This document shows positions 1 to 5,863 of a stretch of 8,486 nt of DNA, in pieces; the first letter of the stretch is position 1; each line of letters starts with the position of its first letter. The DNA comes from Streptosporangiaceae bacterium (GTDB lineage: Bacteria; Actinomycetota; Actinomycetes; Streptosporangiales; Streptosporangiaceae), in contig JASHQP010000284.1 in the NCBI GenBank assembly GCA_030039095.1, positions 1 through 8,486 of the forward strand, in the 5' to 3' direction. The notes under the pieces were generated by a model that worked only from the letters and a program-made list of their open reading frames with translations, was not told the origin of the DNA and made no database searches. The translations under genes were made by a program, and so were the position numbers.

Positions 1-860
1 GCTCGCCGCAGCTGCGCCGCGTGATGAAGCTGATCGCGCCGCGCACCGGCCAGGCTCGCGTCATCGGCCTGACCGGCGCGCCGGGCGTCGGAAAGTCGAC
101 GATCACGGGCGCGCTGATCCGGGCCTACCGCGGCCGGGGGCAGCGGGTCGGCGTCCTCGCCGTGGACCCCACGTCGCCGTTCACCGGCGGAGCCCTCCTC
201 GGTGACCGGGTGAGGATGCAGGAGCACGCCACGGACGACGGCGTGTTCATCCGCTCCATGGCCAGCCGCGGGCACCTGGGCGGCCTGTCCTGGGCGGCAC
301 CGCAGGCGCTGCGGATCCTGGACGCGGCCGGGTTCGACGTGGTCCTGATCGAGAGCGTGGGCGTCGGCCAGGCCGAGGTGGCCATCGCCTCCCTGGCCGA
401 CACGACGCTGGTGATCGTGGCACCCGGCATGGGTGACTCGGTGCAGGCGGCCAAGGCGGGGATCCTGGAGATCGCCGACGTCTTCGTGGTGAACAAGGCC
501 GACCGCCCCGGCGCGCAGGAGGCGGTCCGGGATCTGCGCACGATGCTGGCCATGGCGCCACAGCGTGACGAGGGTGCGTGGAAGCCGCCGATCGTCTTGT
601 CGAGCGCAGCGAGCGGCGAGGGGGTCGACGATCTCGTCGGCCGGCTCGACGAGCACGCCTCGTGGCTGGCCGAGTCGGGTGAGGGGGAGCGCCGCCGGGT
701 GGCCCGCGCCCGGGAGGAGATCACGGCACTGGCCGTGGCGCAGGTGCGGAAGCGGCTGGGCGCGCTGCCCGGCGAGGCGCGTTTGGAGGATCTGGCCGGC
801 CAGGTCGCCTCCGGCAAGCTCGACCCCTACTCGGCCGCCGACGAGCTCATCGACGGATAA
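1..860 (+). CDS. meaB: MeaB-family GTPase, mutase chaperone (5' end cut by window)
   Basis: G3E-type P-loop GTPase that assists B12-dependent acyl-CoA mutases: in this family GTP hydrolysis gates adenosylcobalamin delivery and protects the mutase from inactivation. Visible motifs are Walker A GAPGVGKS (codons at 75-98), the DPTSPFTGGALLGDR segment, the switch region ESVGVGQAE (the family usually has ETVGVGQ) and the guanine-specificity motif NKAD (492-503). The frame is open to the left edge (SPQLRR before the GTG at 21 and ATG at 24), and that residue pattern fits the normal MeaB N-terminal helix. The true start is therefore upstream, with roughly 30-40 residues missing. The stop is TAA at 858-860. 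Full-length family members have about 310-330 residues. With icmA about 5 kb downstream on the same strand, the partner may be IcmA as well as a methylmalonyl-CoA mutase elsewhere. The family call is firm; the partner is inferred. Confidence 0.95.
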   Translation, partial: SPQLRRVMKLIAPRTGQARVIGLTGAPGVGKSTITGALIRAYRGRGQRVGVLAVDPTSPFTGGALLGDRVRMQEHATDDGVFIRSMASRGHLGGLSWAAPQALRILDAAGFDVVLIESVGVGQAEVAIASLADTTLVIVAPGMGDSVQAAKAGILEIADVFVVNKADRPGAQEAVRDLRTMLAMAPQRDEGAWKPPIVLSSAASGEGVDDLVGRLDEHASWLAESGEGERRRVARAREEITALAVAQVRKRLGALPGEARLEDLAGQVASGKLDPYSAADELIDG

Positions 861-906
861 CCGATCAGCGCATTTACACGATGTGTATGAACGTTCAGTC
901 GCGGCA

Positions 907-925
907 GCCCGGAAAATGGCCGGGC
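907..925 (+). terminator. Hairpin after meaB, possible terminator
   Basis: A perfect 6-bp stem, GCCCGG paired with CCGGGC, encloses a 7-base loop, 46 bases after the meaB stop. No T-run follows, which is common for actinobacterial terminators but makes the call weak. It could equally be a 3'-end stabilising structure. Confidence 0.35.
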
Positions 926-971
926 CGAGATTAGGCCGACGATTCTGGTCAGCCTTGCGAACCGAGATATT

Positions 972-990
972 GCTCTCCGAAATGGGGAGC
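972..990 (+). terminator. Second hairpin in the convergent spacer
   Basis: GCTCTCC pairs with GGGGAGC (7 bp including one G-U) around a 5-base GAAAT loop. It lies 111 bases after meaB and 182 bases beyond the stop of the opposing gene, so it could act for either strand as a back-up terminator. No T-tract is present. Confidence 0.3.
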
Positions 991-1134
991 CCGTCCCAAT
1001 CCGGCCGACCATCACGTCAAAAATCCGGCATAAGCAGCATATCGGGCACGCCTCGAGCGCTGCCAGCCGTGTCGCCGGCCCGTTGCTGCTCCTAGGACGA
1101 CAGCGCCGGCACTTCGACACTATTGCCGCCACGG

Positions 1135-1156
1135 CGAGCCGGGGCAGCGCCGCTCG
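1135..1156 (-). terminator. Hairpin after the DUF2127 gene, possible terminator
   Basis: CGAGC (1135-1139) pairs with GCTCG (1152-1156), continued after a 3-base bulge by GGC/GCC around a 3-base loop. On the minus strand it begins 15 bases after the TGA of the DUF2127-type gene, a suitable place for its transcription end. The stem is interrupted and no U-tract follows. Confidence 0.3.
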
Positions 1157-1171
1157 GGGGAGAGGGCGCGG

Positions 1172-2146
1172 TCAGGGGGCGGCGCGAGCCGAGTCGGTTC
1201 CGGCGGGTGCGTCGCTGGGTGTCGCGGGCTGGCCGTCTGTGGCGTGAGCGTCTGGCCGGGTGGCTGGGGTGCGCGCGTCCGGCTGTGTCTGTGTGGCGTG
1301 AGCGTCCCGCCCGGCGGCCGAGGTGCGTGCGCCTGGCTTCGCGCCGGGGGAAGGAGCGCCGGGGGTGGGCGGCGCGGGCTCGGCGGGGTGGAGGGCGGCT
1401 GCGGCGGCGATGGCCGCGTCCATGATGGATTCGCTGCGCAACCGGGCGTCGTAGGCCTTCTTGCCGCCCCGCGCGCCGAACAGCCGCTTGGTGATGACCA
1501 GGTACAGCACCAGGAACAGGTTGATGGCGAACAGGATGAACCCGATCGCGCTCACTTTGTTCACCAGGTCGTAGATCTCCAGTGGCAGGCCGGCCGAGGT
1601 GGCGACCATCGCGAAGTACTCGCCCCAGCGCTTGCCGACCCACAGGCCGATGCCCTCGACGACCTCGATCGCGGCGTAGCAGGCCAGCCCGATCGCGAGC
1701 AGCTTGATTGTGGCCGGGCTGAGCGTCAGCGCGCGATTGAACAGCCCCACCAGCTTGGAGTTATCGATGTTGTAGCCAAGCTGGTGGAACAGGCTGCGCA
1801 GTTCGGGGCGCTCGCGGTCGAAGGCCTGCTCGATGGTCTCCCGGGCGTATTCGAACCGCCACACCGCGAACGAGATCGCGGCCACGGCCAGCGCGCGCAG
1901 GAAGCGCTCGACGGCGAAGACCCGCAGGATGAGGGCGCTGCGCACCTCTTTGCCCCGGAGCACGACCGGCGCGTCCGCGGCTGGACCCGACATCTGCGGC
2001 TCGCCGGTGACGTACGCACCGCAGCGAAGGCAGCGCCACGCCTCGCCCGATTCGGCCCGCGCCCGCAGGTGCTGGCGCACCTCGGCCTCGGAGGGGGCGT
2101 AGGTCACGTGCCCCTTGCGCCCGCAGTCGATCAGGCTCCAGTCCAC
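1172..2146 (-). CDS. DUF2127-type membrane protein with N-terminal zinc-ribbon-like motif
   Basis: A 324-residue protein of unknown function. The N-terminus carries C8, H13 and a CxxC pair (C39, C42, in WRCLRCG), a plausible single zinc site on the cytoplasmic side. Residues about 66-222 resemble DUF2127: an LRGKEVRSALILR entry segment, then hydrophobic segments near 81-97, 146-168 and 198-219 with the family-like stretch EVVEGIGLWVGKRWGEYFA between the last two. Residues about 250-324 are a Pro/Ala/Thr/Asp-rich tail, probably disordered, built partly from repeats. The GTG start is supported by an in-frame TAA four codons upstream, by a residue pattern I recognise from actinobacterial relatives, and by the leaderless promoter layout. 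It lies 54 bases after the ABC-like gene on the same strand, so co-expression is possible. No enzymatic function is visible. Confidence 0.85.
   Translation of the reverse strand: MDWSLIDCGRKGHVTYAPSEAEVRQHLRARAESGEAWRCLRCGAYVTGEPQMSGPAADAPVVLRGKEVRSALILRVFAVERFLRALAVAAISFAVWRFEYARETIEQAFDRERPELRSLFHQLGYNIDNSKLVGLFNRALTLSPATIKLLAIGLACYAAIEVVEGIGLWVGKRWGEYFAMVATSAGLPLEIYDLVNKVSAIGFILFAINLFLVLYLVITKRLFGARGGKKAYDARLRSESIMDAAIAAAAALHPAEPAPPTPGAPSPGAKPGARTSAAGRDAHATQTQPDARTPATRPDAHATDGQPATPSDAPAGTDSARAAP
1238..1306 (-). repeat. 15-bp direct repeat in the tail of the DUF2127-type gene
   Basis: TGTGGCGTGAGCGTC occurs at 1238-1252 and again at 1292-1306. The copies are exactly 54 bases (18 codons) apart, and both encode DAHAT in the minus-strand protein. 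The in-frame spacing suggests internal duplication within a low-complexity tail. Confidence 0.8.
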
Positions 2147-2152
2147 TTCCGC

Positions 2153-2158
2153 AGCTTA
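2153..2158 (-). promoter_or_regulatory. Leaderless-type -10 box of the DUF2127 gene
   Basis: On the minus strand TAAGCT (TANNNT) is followed by exactly six bases and then the GTG start, the layout expected when transcription begins at the start codon. No Shine-Dalgarno motif sits at usable spacing. A possible -35, TTAGCC, lies 18 bases upstream and matches the consensus only weakly. Confidence 0.5.
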
Positions 2159-2200
2159 CGGGGTGGGTCAGGGTGGGGCTAATACGCGAGCGGGGCGGGG

Positions 2201-2974
2201 TCAGTGGGCGAGCAGGGTGGGGCTGGCCGGCGCCACCTCGGGGTGCGGCGAATGGGCCGGCTGGACCAGGATCCCGTCGGCGAGCGTGAGGACCTCGGTG
2301 CAGGCCAGATCCAGGGCGGAGGAATCGCGGCCGACAGCCACCACGATCATGTCCCGGCCCAGGTCACGGACGGCCTCGGCCAGGGCGATCGTGTCGCCGT
2401 CACCGAGGTCGTCGAGCATGCCGTCGATCAGCAGCAGGTCCGGCTGGTGCACGGCGGCCGCGGCCAGCCTGGCCCGGCGGGAGATAACGTCGGGTGCTGA
2501 CCGCAGCGGCACGTCGGACCACGGCGTCAGCGCCAGCCGGTCGACGATCGCGGCGGCCATCAGGTCCCGGTCCCGGGCCGGCAGCCCGGCCAGCCTGGCC
2601 GCGTGCTCGACCAGCCCGCGAACCCGGAACGCAGGCTGGGGCCTGGCGTCCCGGCGTGCCACGCCGACCCTGGTGCGCAGCGCGGACCGGCCCCTGGCCG
2701 TGGTCAGGTCCTCACCGAGCACCCGTAGTTCCCCGTAAGCCGGCCTTGTCAGCCCGGCGAGCAGGTCGATCAGCGTGGTCGCCACGCTCTTCCTGCTGAC
2801 CGCGATGCCGAAAGGCGCAACGCCGTAGAGCGGGGCATCCGGTGGACCCGGTGGACCCGGTGCGTCGAGGCGGAAGCTTGCCGAGCGAAGCCGTCCGCTC
2901 CGCCAGCCGCGCGATGCCCCGACCCCGGCGGCGAGCAGGGGCGTCATGGTCGCCATGGCACCACTCGACCGCAC
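2201..2974 (-). CDS. Degenerate ABC-transporter ATPase-like protein (pseudo-ATPase)
   Basis: A 257-residue protein with an ABC nucleotide-binding-domain framework but no working motifs. The P-loop helix context TTLIDLLAGLTRPAYGELRVLG is clear, yet the Walker A Gly-Lys is Val-Ala (A65), the Q-loop Gln is Arg (about 108), LSGGQ is replaced by an ISRRAR segment (about 164), Walker B reads LLLIDG with Gly for the catalytic Glu (185), and no H-loop His is evident. The frame is intact with strong GC3 bias, so this looks like a maintained gene, not a decayed one. The GTG at 2974 follows a GGGGGA ribosome-site-like run; ATG at 2956 is an equally plausible start, while extension to 3070 would cover the divergent promoter. 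No permease neighbours it. A structural or regulatory role is inferred; the substrate is unknown. Confidence 0.75.
   Translation of the reverse strand: MRSSGAMATMTPLLAAGVGASRGWRSGRLRSASFRLDAPGPPGPPDAPLYGVAPFGIAVSRKSVATTLIDLLAGLTRPAYGELRVLGEDLTTARGRSALRTRVGVARRDARPQPAFRVRGLVEHAARLAGLPARDRDLMAAAIVDRLALTPWSDVPLRSAPDVISRRARLAAAAVHQPDLLLIDGMLDDLGDGDTIALAEAVRDLGRDMIVVAVGRDSSALDLACTEVLTLADGILVQPAHSPHPEVAPASPTLLAH
2841..2858 (-). repeat. 9-bp tandem repeat encoding a Pro-Gly linker
   Basis: GGTGGACCC occurs twice in tandem and continues partly into a third copy. On the minus strand it encodes PGPPGPP, just before the former P-loop of the ABC-like protein, where intact relatives have an ordinary beta hairpin. 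Confidence 0.7.
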
Positions 2975-3036
2975 TATGTCCCCCGGTATCTGACGCGGCA
3001 CTTCCCCCGAACGACTTCGTGCTACGTCTCCCAGCA

Positions 3037-3048
3037 GGTAATATAACC
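3037..3048. promoter_or_regulatory. AT-rich near-palindrome between the ABC-like gene and marR
   Basis: GGTAATATAACC matches its own reverse complement at 10 of 12 positions and is an AT island in a very GC-rich region. It lies about 60 bases upstream of both divergent genes. It may be an operator for the adjacent MarR protein, or hold the -10 of the minus-strand gene (TTACCT, with TTGGGC 18 bases upstream). Both readings are inference. Confidence 0.4.
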
Positions 3049-3095
3049 AGCTCTCGCCGGCCCAATCCACGCGCGAGACCCCGTGTCGCTACCGG

Positions 3096-3101
3096 TACCT
3101 T
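3096..3101 (+). promoter_or_regulatory. Leaderless-type -10 box of the marR gene
   Basis: TACCTT is followed by exactly six bases and then GTG at 3108, with no Shine-Dalgarno motif between. This fits a leaderless transcript and favours GTG 3108 over the in-frame GTG at 3102, which touches the -10. No good -35 is visible. Confidence 0.5.
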
Positions 3102-3107
3102 GTGCGT

Positions 3108-3617
3108 GTGCACAAGTCCCTTGACCTTCCGTTCGACCCGATCGCACGTGCCGCGGAAATCTGGGAACGCAGGTTCGGGGACTCCCGGGCCATGGCGGCC
3201 GTCACGTCCATCATGCGGGCCCAGCAGATCCTGATCGCCGAGCTCGATGCGCTGCTGCGGCCGCACGGGCTGACGTTCGCCCGGTACGAGGCCCTGGTGC
3301 TGCTCCAGTTCAGCAGGGAGGGGGCGCTGCCGCTGCGGCTGATCGGGGAGCGGCTGATGGTGCACCCGACGAGCGTCACCAACACCATCAACAGGCTCGA
3401 GGCGCAGGGCTTTGTGGTGCGCAGGCCCAACCCTGCGGACGGCAGGGGAACGCTGGCCGAGATCACCCCCGCCGGCCGCGAGGTGGCCGGGCGCGCGACC
3501 GCGGACCTGATGGCGGCCGACTTCGCCCTCGGCGGCTACGACAAGGGTCAGCTCGAGGAGATGTTCGCGATGCTGCGCGGGCTCCGGGTCACCGCCGGGG
3601 ACTTCAGGCCTGGCTGA
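3108..3617 (+). CDS. MarR-family transcriptional regulator
   Basis: A 169-residue winged-helix repressor of the MarR type, which usually binds DNA as a dimer and releases it on binding a small ligand. The N-terminal helices (about 12-55, with AVTSIMRAQQILIAELDALL) form the dimer region, LTFARYEALVLLQFS starts the core, residues 75-100 (LPLRLIGERLMVHPTSVTNT onward) are the helix-turn-helix, and the wing carries PADGRGTLAEITPAG (109-123), as in the family. The start was chosen from the leaderless layout; GTG 3102 would add two residues. It is divergent from the ABC-like gene, so autoregulation across 2975-3107 is likely. Its 3' end overlaps the opposing membrane-protein gene by 14 bases. The ligand is unknown; an acyl-CoA or thioester would suit the neighbourhood but is speculation. 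Confidence 0.9.
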   Translation: MHKSLDLPFDPIARAAEIWERRFGDSRAMAAVTSIMRAQQILIAELDALLRPHGLTFARYEALVLLQFSREGALPLRLIGERLMVHPTSVTNTINRLEAQGFVVRRPNPADGRGTLAEITPAGREVAGRATADLMAADFALGGYDKGQLEEMFAMLRGLRVTAGDFRPG

Positions 3618-5043
3618 CCGCGTGCGCCCGCCAGGTCCGGCCGCTGTCGGTGGTGATGAACACCTCGTGCAGGCCGGCGTCGGCGGGCAGCGCAACGCCG
3701 TCGGACGCGCTGGTCATGCCGACGTAGCTGAACCCGCCTTCGCCCGCGGCGGCGCTCGCCGGGCTGGCTTGGGCCAGCCGCCAGGTGCCGCCGCCGTTGG
3801 CCGACACGTACAGGCCTGCGCCCGTCGCCAGCACGACCAGGCTGCTGCCCTGGATGGCGACCGACGCCGCGATGCCGCTGGAGTCCGCGGACTGAGCCGC
3901 CGACCAGGTCTTGCCGTCGTCGGAGGACTCGATGACCGACTTCGTCTGCGAGCCGGTCGCCGCGTCGGTCGCGCTGGTGCACACCAGCAGCAAGGCGTCG
4001 GAGTCGGCGGCGAGCAGGGCCCCGGTCGGCTGGCCGTCCGGGCCGGGCGAGCCGGGCAGGCATTGCTGCTGCTGGCTCACGACGCTCCAGGCCGCGCCGG
4101 TCAGCGGCCCGCTGAGCAGTGCGCCGGAGGGCGCGAGCAGGTAGCCCCTGCCGCTGGCCGGCCCTCCGGTGAGCACCAGGCTGGCCGAGGCGCCGCCCGT
4201 TGTCTGCGACGGATGCAGGTCGGAGACCGGCCCCGGCACCGGCTGCCACCGGCCGCTGCCCGCCACGGACGTGTAGAGCGAGAACGCGGTGCAGTCCGCC
4301 GCGTAGGCGGCGCCGCTGCCCGTGCAGGTCGCGAACAGCGCGAACGCGCGGTTGCCCGCGGTCTCCAGGTCGGTGACCCGCATGCCGCCGGTGTGCTGCC
4401 TGGTCCAGTTCGCGCCGCCGTTGGTGGTGGCCCAGAGTTCCGGGCCGAACGCCCAGCCGTCGCTGGTGTTGAGGAAGCGGACCTGGCCGACACCCGACGA
4501 TCCGTCCGGCGCCCCGGTGAGCGGAGCGCTCACCCCGTACCACTCGCTGCCGTAGTCCGACGTCCCGGCCAGGGACGTGCAATAGCGCGTGGCGCAGTGG
4601 CCGGGGGTGCCCGCCTGGCCGATCACGGCGCCGATCGTCAGCCCGACGAACGTGACGGAGGTGGGCTGGAAGTTCGCTGGAACGGGGTTCCCGGAGCCCG
4701 CGGGCGACAGGGCCGAGCCCGGAGGTGTGACCGCGCTGCTCGACTGGGAGTTGGGACTGACGCCGCCCGCGCCGGTTACCGTGGGCCGGACCTGGACCGG
4801 GCGTGACCCTTCCGCCACGGGCTGGCCCGGGCCCGGGCCATGGCTTCGCAGTGAGCTCGCGATCTGCGGGACGGTCACGGCCGCTGCGATCACGACCACG
4901 ATGCCTGCCGCCGAGATCAGCGCGCGGCTGAGCTTCCTCCTGCGCGCCCGCTGCCGGATCCTGCCGAAGGCTCCCGGCGGCGGCGCCAGCGGCTCGACGT
5001 CGGTGCTCAGCCACTCGTCGATCCGGTCCCGTGGCTCACCCAT
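3604..5043 (-). CDS. Single-pass membrane protein with Asp-box (BNR) propeller repeats, putative anti-sigma factor
   Basis: A 479-residue protein encoded directly after the sigma factor. Residues 1-40 are cytoplasmic (WLSTDVEPLAPPPGAFGRIR, then a basic RQRARRRK stop); 41-63 form one membrane helix; 64-125 are a Pro/Gly/Ser-rich linker; the rest is extracytoplasmic with Asp-box repeats SDYGSEW (162-168, degenerate), TTNGGANW (206-213), SSDDGKTW (373-380), SANGGGTW (414-421) and TTDSGRTW (464-471), as in BNR/sialidase-like beta propellers. Six cysteines form three close pairs (150/155, 240/251, 328/355), probably disulphides. The ATG follows GGGGAG at six-base spacing and overlaps the sigma stop by 8 bases (5036-5043), so translation is coupled. 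The cytoplasmic stub lacks the zinc-type HxxxCxxC anti-sigma motif. The anti-sigma role rests on gene order and topology only; it has no sign of being a glycosidase. Confidence 0.85.
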   Translation of the reverse strand: MGEPRDRIDEWLSTDVEPLAPPPGAFGRIRQRARRRKLSRALISAAGIVVVIAAAVTVPQIASSLRSHGPGPGQPVAEGSRPVQVRPTVTGAGGVSPNSQSSSAVTPPGSALSPAGSGNPVPANFQPTSVTFVGLTIGAVIGQAGTPGHCATRYCTSLAGTSDYGSEWYGVSAPLTGAPDGSSGVGQVRFLNTSDGWAFGPELWATTNGGANWTRQHTGGMRVTDLETAGNRAFALFATCTGSGAAYAADCTAFSLYTSVAGSGRWQPVPGPVSDLHPSQTTGGASASLVLTGGPASGRGYLLAPSGALLSGPLTGAAWSVVSQQQQCLPGSPGPDGQPTGALLAADSDALLLVCTSATDAATGSQTKSVIESSDDGKTWSAAQSADSSGIAASVAIQGSSLVVLATGAGLYVSANGGGTWRLAQASPASAAAGEGGFSYVGMTSASDGVALPADAGLHEVFITTDSGRTWRAHAVSQA

Positions 5044-5542
5044 CGGATTCTCCCCGCGGGTCCTCGAGGGCGGCCCTCAGCCGGGCCCGCGCGTGATGCA
5101 GGTCGGCCTTGACCGTTCCCTCGGGCCTGCCGAGCATCGTGGCGACCTCGCGCACCCCGAATCCCGCGTAGTAGTGCAGCAGGAATGCGCTGCGCAGCCG
5201 CGGTGGGAGCCCCTCGATCAGCGCCCGCACGTCCACGTCCTGCGCCGGGTGGTAGGCGGGGTCGATCGGGGCCACCGCGGTCAGGCTGCGGATCGCCTTG
5301 CGCTCCCTGCCCGACTTGCGCCAGTGGTCCCTGACCAGGTTGGTCGCGATCATGTACAGGTAGCTCTGCGGGCTGTCCAGGGCCGACCACCGGGCGAGCA
5401 GCCTCGTGAACGCCTCGGAAGCGATCTCGTGCGCGGTCTCGTCGTCGTCGACCAGCCGGCGCACCCAGCCGGCCAGCCGGGGGTAGCAGGCGCTGAAGAG
5501 TTCCTCGGCCGCCTCGGGGTCGAAGGATCTGAGCCTGGCCAC
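5036..5542 (-). CDS. ECF-type RNA polymerase sigma factor
   Basis: With the GTG at 5542 this is a 168-residue group IV sigma factor, the usual length. Region 2 spans about 12-80 (EELFSACYPRLAGWVRRLV, ETAHEIASEAFTRLLARW, SYLYMIATNLVRDHWRK) and region 4 about 106-160 (LPPRLRSAFLLHYYAGFGV, then the helix-turn-helix VREVATMLGRPEGTVKADLH). There is no extra C-terminal domain. The start is uncertain: GTG 5542 has an AAGGGA ribosome-site-like motif five bases upstream and the GC3-rich code begins there; ATG 5674 and a GTG at 5785 are in frame, but the added codons have lower GC3 (about 70% over 5543-5674) and no family resemblance. Its TGA overlaps the ATG of the membrane protein, implying a sigma/anti-sigma operon. 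Target promoters cannot be deduced here; I found no convincing GGAAC-type autoregulatory promoter. Confidence 0.9.
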   Translation of the reverse strand: MARLRSFDPEAAEELFSACYPRLAGWVRRLVDDDETAHEIASEAFTRLLARWSALDSPQSYLYMIATNLVRDHWRKSGRERKAIRSLTAVAPIDPAYHPAQDVDVRALIEGLPPRLRSAFLLHYYAGFGVREVATMLGRPEGTVKADLHHARARLRAALEDPRGESDG

Positions 5543-5575
5543 CGAGTTCCCTTGCCTTACCGCCGGAGCCGAGAA

Positions 5576-5603
5576 CGCAACCCGTGGTCCCGGCACGGTT
5601 GCG
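5576..5603 (-). other. Stem-loop in the sigma-factor leader
   Basis: CGCAAC (5576-5581) pairs with GTTGCG (5598-5603); after a one-base bulge, CGTG (5583-5586) pairs with CACG (5594-5597) around a 7-base loop. This gives ten base pairs ending 33 bases before the GTG at 5542. It could influence transcription or translation of the sigma factor, but only if that start is right. Confidence 0.45.
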
Positions 5604-5719
5604 ACGTCACCGAGGACCGCGGCGCCGCCCACCGCCCCTGCCCCCTTCACGGCGTCACCTACGCGATATCGCATTGGTTCTACCACACATTCGGCACGTC
5701 GCAGCGATGATGCCCGGAC

Positions 5720-5746
5720 CAGGGCAGCGCCCGAGCGCTCCCCCTG
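5720..5746. other. GC-rich stem-loop in the divergent region
   Basis: CAGGG (5720-5724) pairs with CCCTG (5742-5746), and after a small internal loop AGCGC (5726-5730) pairs with GCGCT (5735-5739) around the tetraloop CCGA. The plus-strand side continues ACAACTAAAG with no T-run. It may be a terminator or attenuator for minus-strand transcripts starting further out, or an insulator between the divergent promoters. Confidence 0.4.
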
Positions 5747-5815
5747 ACAACTAAAGACGGCGGACCCCGCCGTTCGGTTGGCCAAGCCGCGGACGAAACG
5801 TTCCGGCCCCTGGCA

Positions 5816-5821
5816 TAGACT
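5816..5821 (+). promoter_or_regulatory. Probable -10 box of icmA
   Basis: TAGACT fits the actinobacterial TANNNT consensus and predicts a transcription start near 5828, at the left edge of the 24-bp palindrome. No good -35 lies 16-19 bases upstream, so activation or a weak promoter is possible. Confidence 0.45.
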
Positions 5822-5826
5822 GGGCT

Positions 5827-5850
5827 AGATAGTAGGACGTCCTACTATCT
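5827..5850. promoter_or_regulatory. Perfect 24-bp palindrome, probable operator of icmA
   Basis: The half-site AGATAGTAGGAC is followed directly by its exact reverse complement, with the centre between 5838 and 5839. The site covers the predicted transcription start and ends two bases before the icmA ribosome site, a classic repressor position. No second copy is in the window, including the marR promoter. Size and symmetry suit a TetR-, GntR- or MarR-type dimer; the protein is not identified. Confidence 0.75.
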
Positions 5851-5852
5851 GC

Positions 5853-5858
5853 GGGAGG
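5853..5858 (+). promoter_or_regulatory. Ribosome binding site of icmA
   Basis: GGGAGG lies five bases before the ATG at 5864 and fixes that start. If transcription starts near 5828, the palindrome would be in the leader and could fold next to this site. Confidence 0.75.
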
Positions 5859-5863
5859 CACCG

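Larger units (their letters stand above)
861..1171. other. Non-coding convergent spacer between meaB and the DUF2127 gene
   Basis: About 310 bases lie between two convergent stop codons. The stretch is less GC-biased than the flanking genes and has no credible reading frame: the open frames crossing it have poor GC3 and no family resemblance. It holds a short TACAC/GTGTA inverted repeat (875-887) and three GC-rich hairpins listed separately. I see no tRNA fold and no promoter I would defend. Confidence 0.6.
5543..5863. promoter_or_regulatory. Divergent control region between the sigma factor and icmA
   Basis: About 320 bases lie between the preferred sigma start and the icmA ATG. From the sigma side outward they hold a bulged hairpin (5576-5603), a 10-bp palindrome GCGATATCGC (5663-5672), a second hairpin (5720-5746), then the icmA -10, operator palindrome and ribosome site. 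If the sigma factor starts at 5674 or 5785, part of this is coding instead. Confidence 0.55.

Noticed and set aside
861..1171. Possible small RNA or tRNA gene in the convergent spacer
   Set aside because: There is no cloverleaf, no CCA end and no promoter I could support; only isolated hairpins are visible.
1244..2182. A 312-codon plus-strand frame opposite the DUF2127 gene
   Set aside because: It is low-complexity Gly/Arg/Ala sequence; the minus strand encodes the recognisable membrane protein.
2975..3070. N-terminal extension of the ABC-like protein to the GTG at 3070
   Set aside because: The added 32 residues do not resemble the family, use weaker codon bias and would cover the divergent promoter and the AT-rich near-palindrome.
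2712..3695. A 327-codon minus-strand frame across marR and its promoter
   Set aside because: It runs antisense through a clear MarR gene and an intergenic region and has no motif.
3622..4806. A 394-codon plus-strand frame opposite the propeller gene
   Set aside because: It has typical antisense shadow composition, no ribosome site and no domain.
3548..5014. A 488-codon minus-strand frame overlapping the propeller gene in another phase
   Set aside because: It is an Arg/Gly/Pro-rich shadow frame. The real frame has a membrane helix, Asp boxes, a ribosome site and coupling to the sigma gene.
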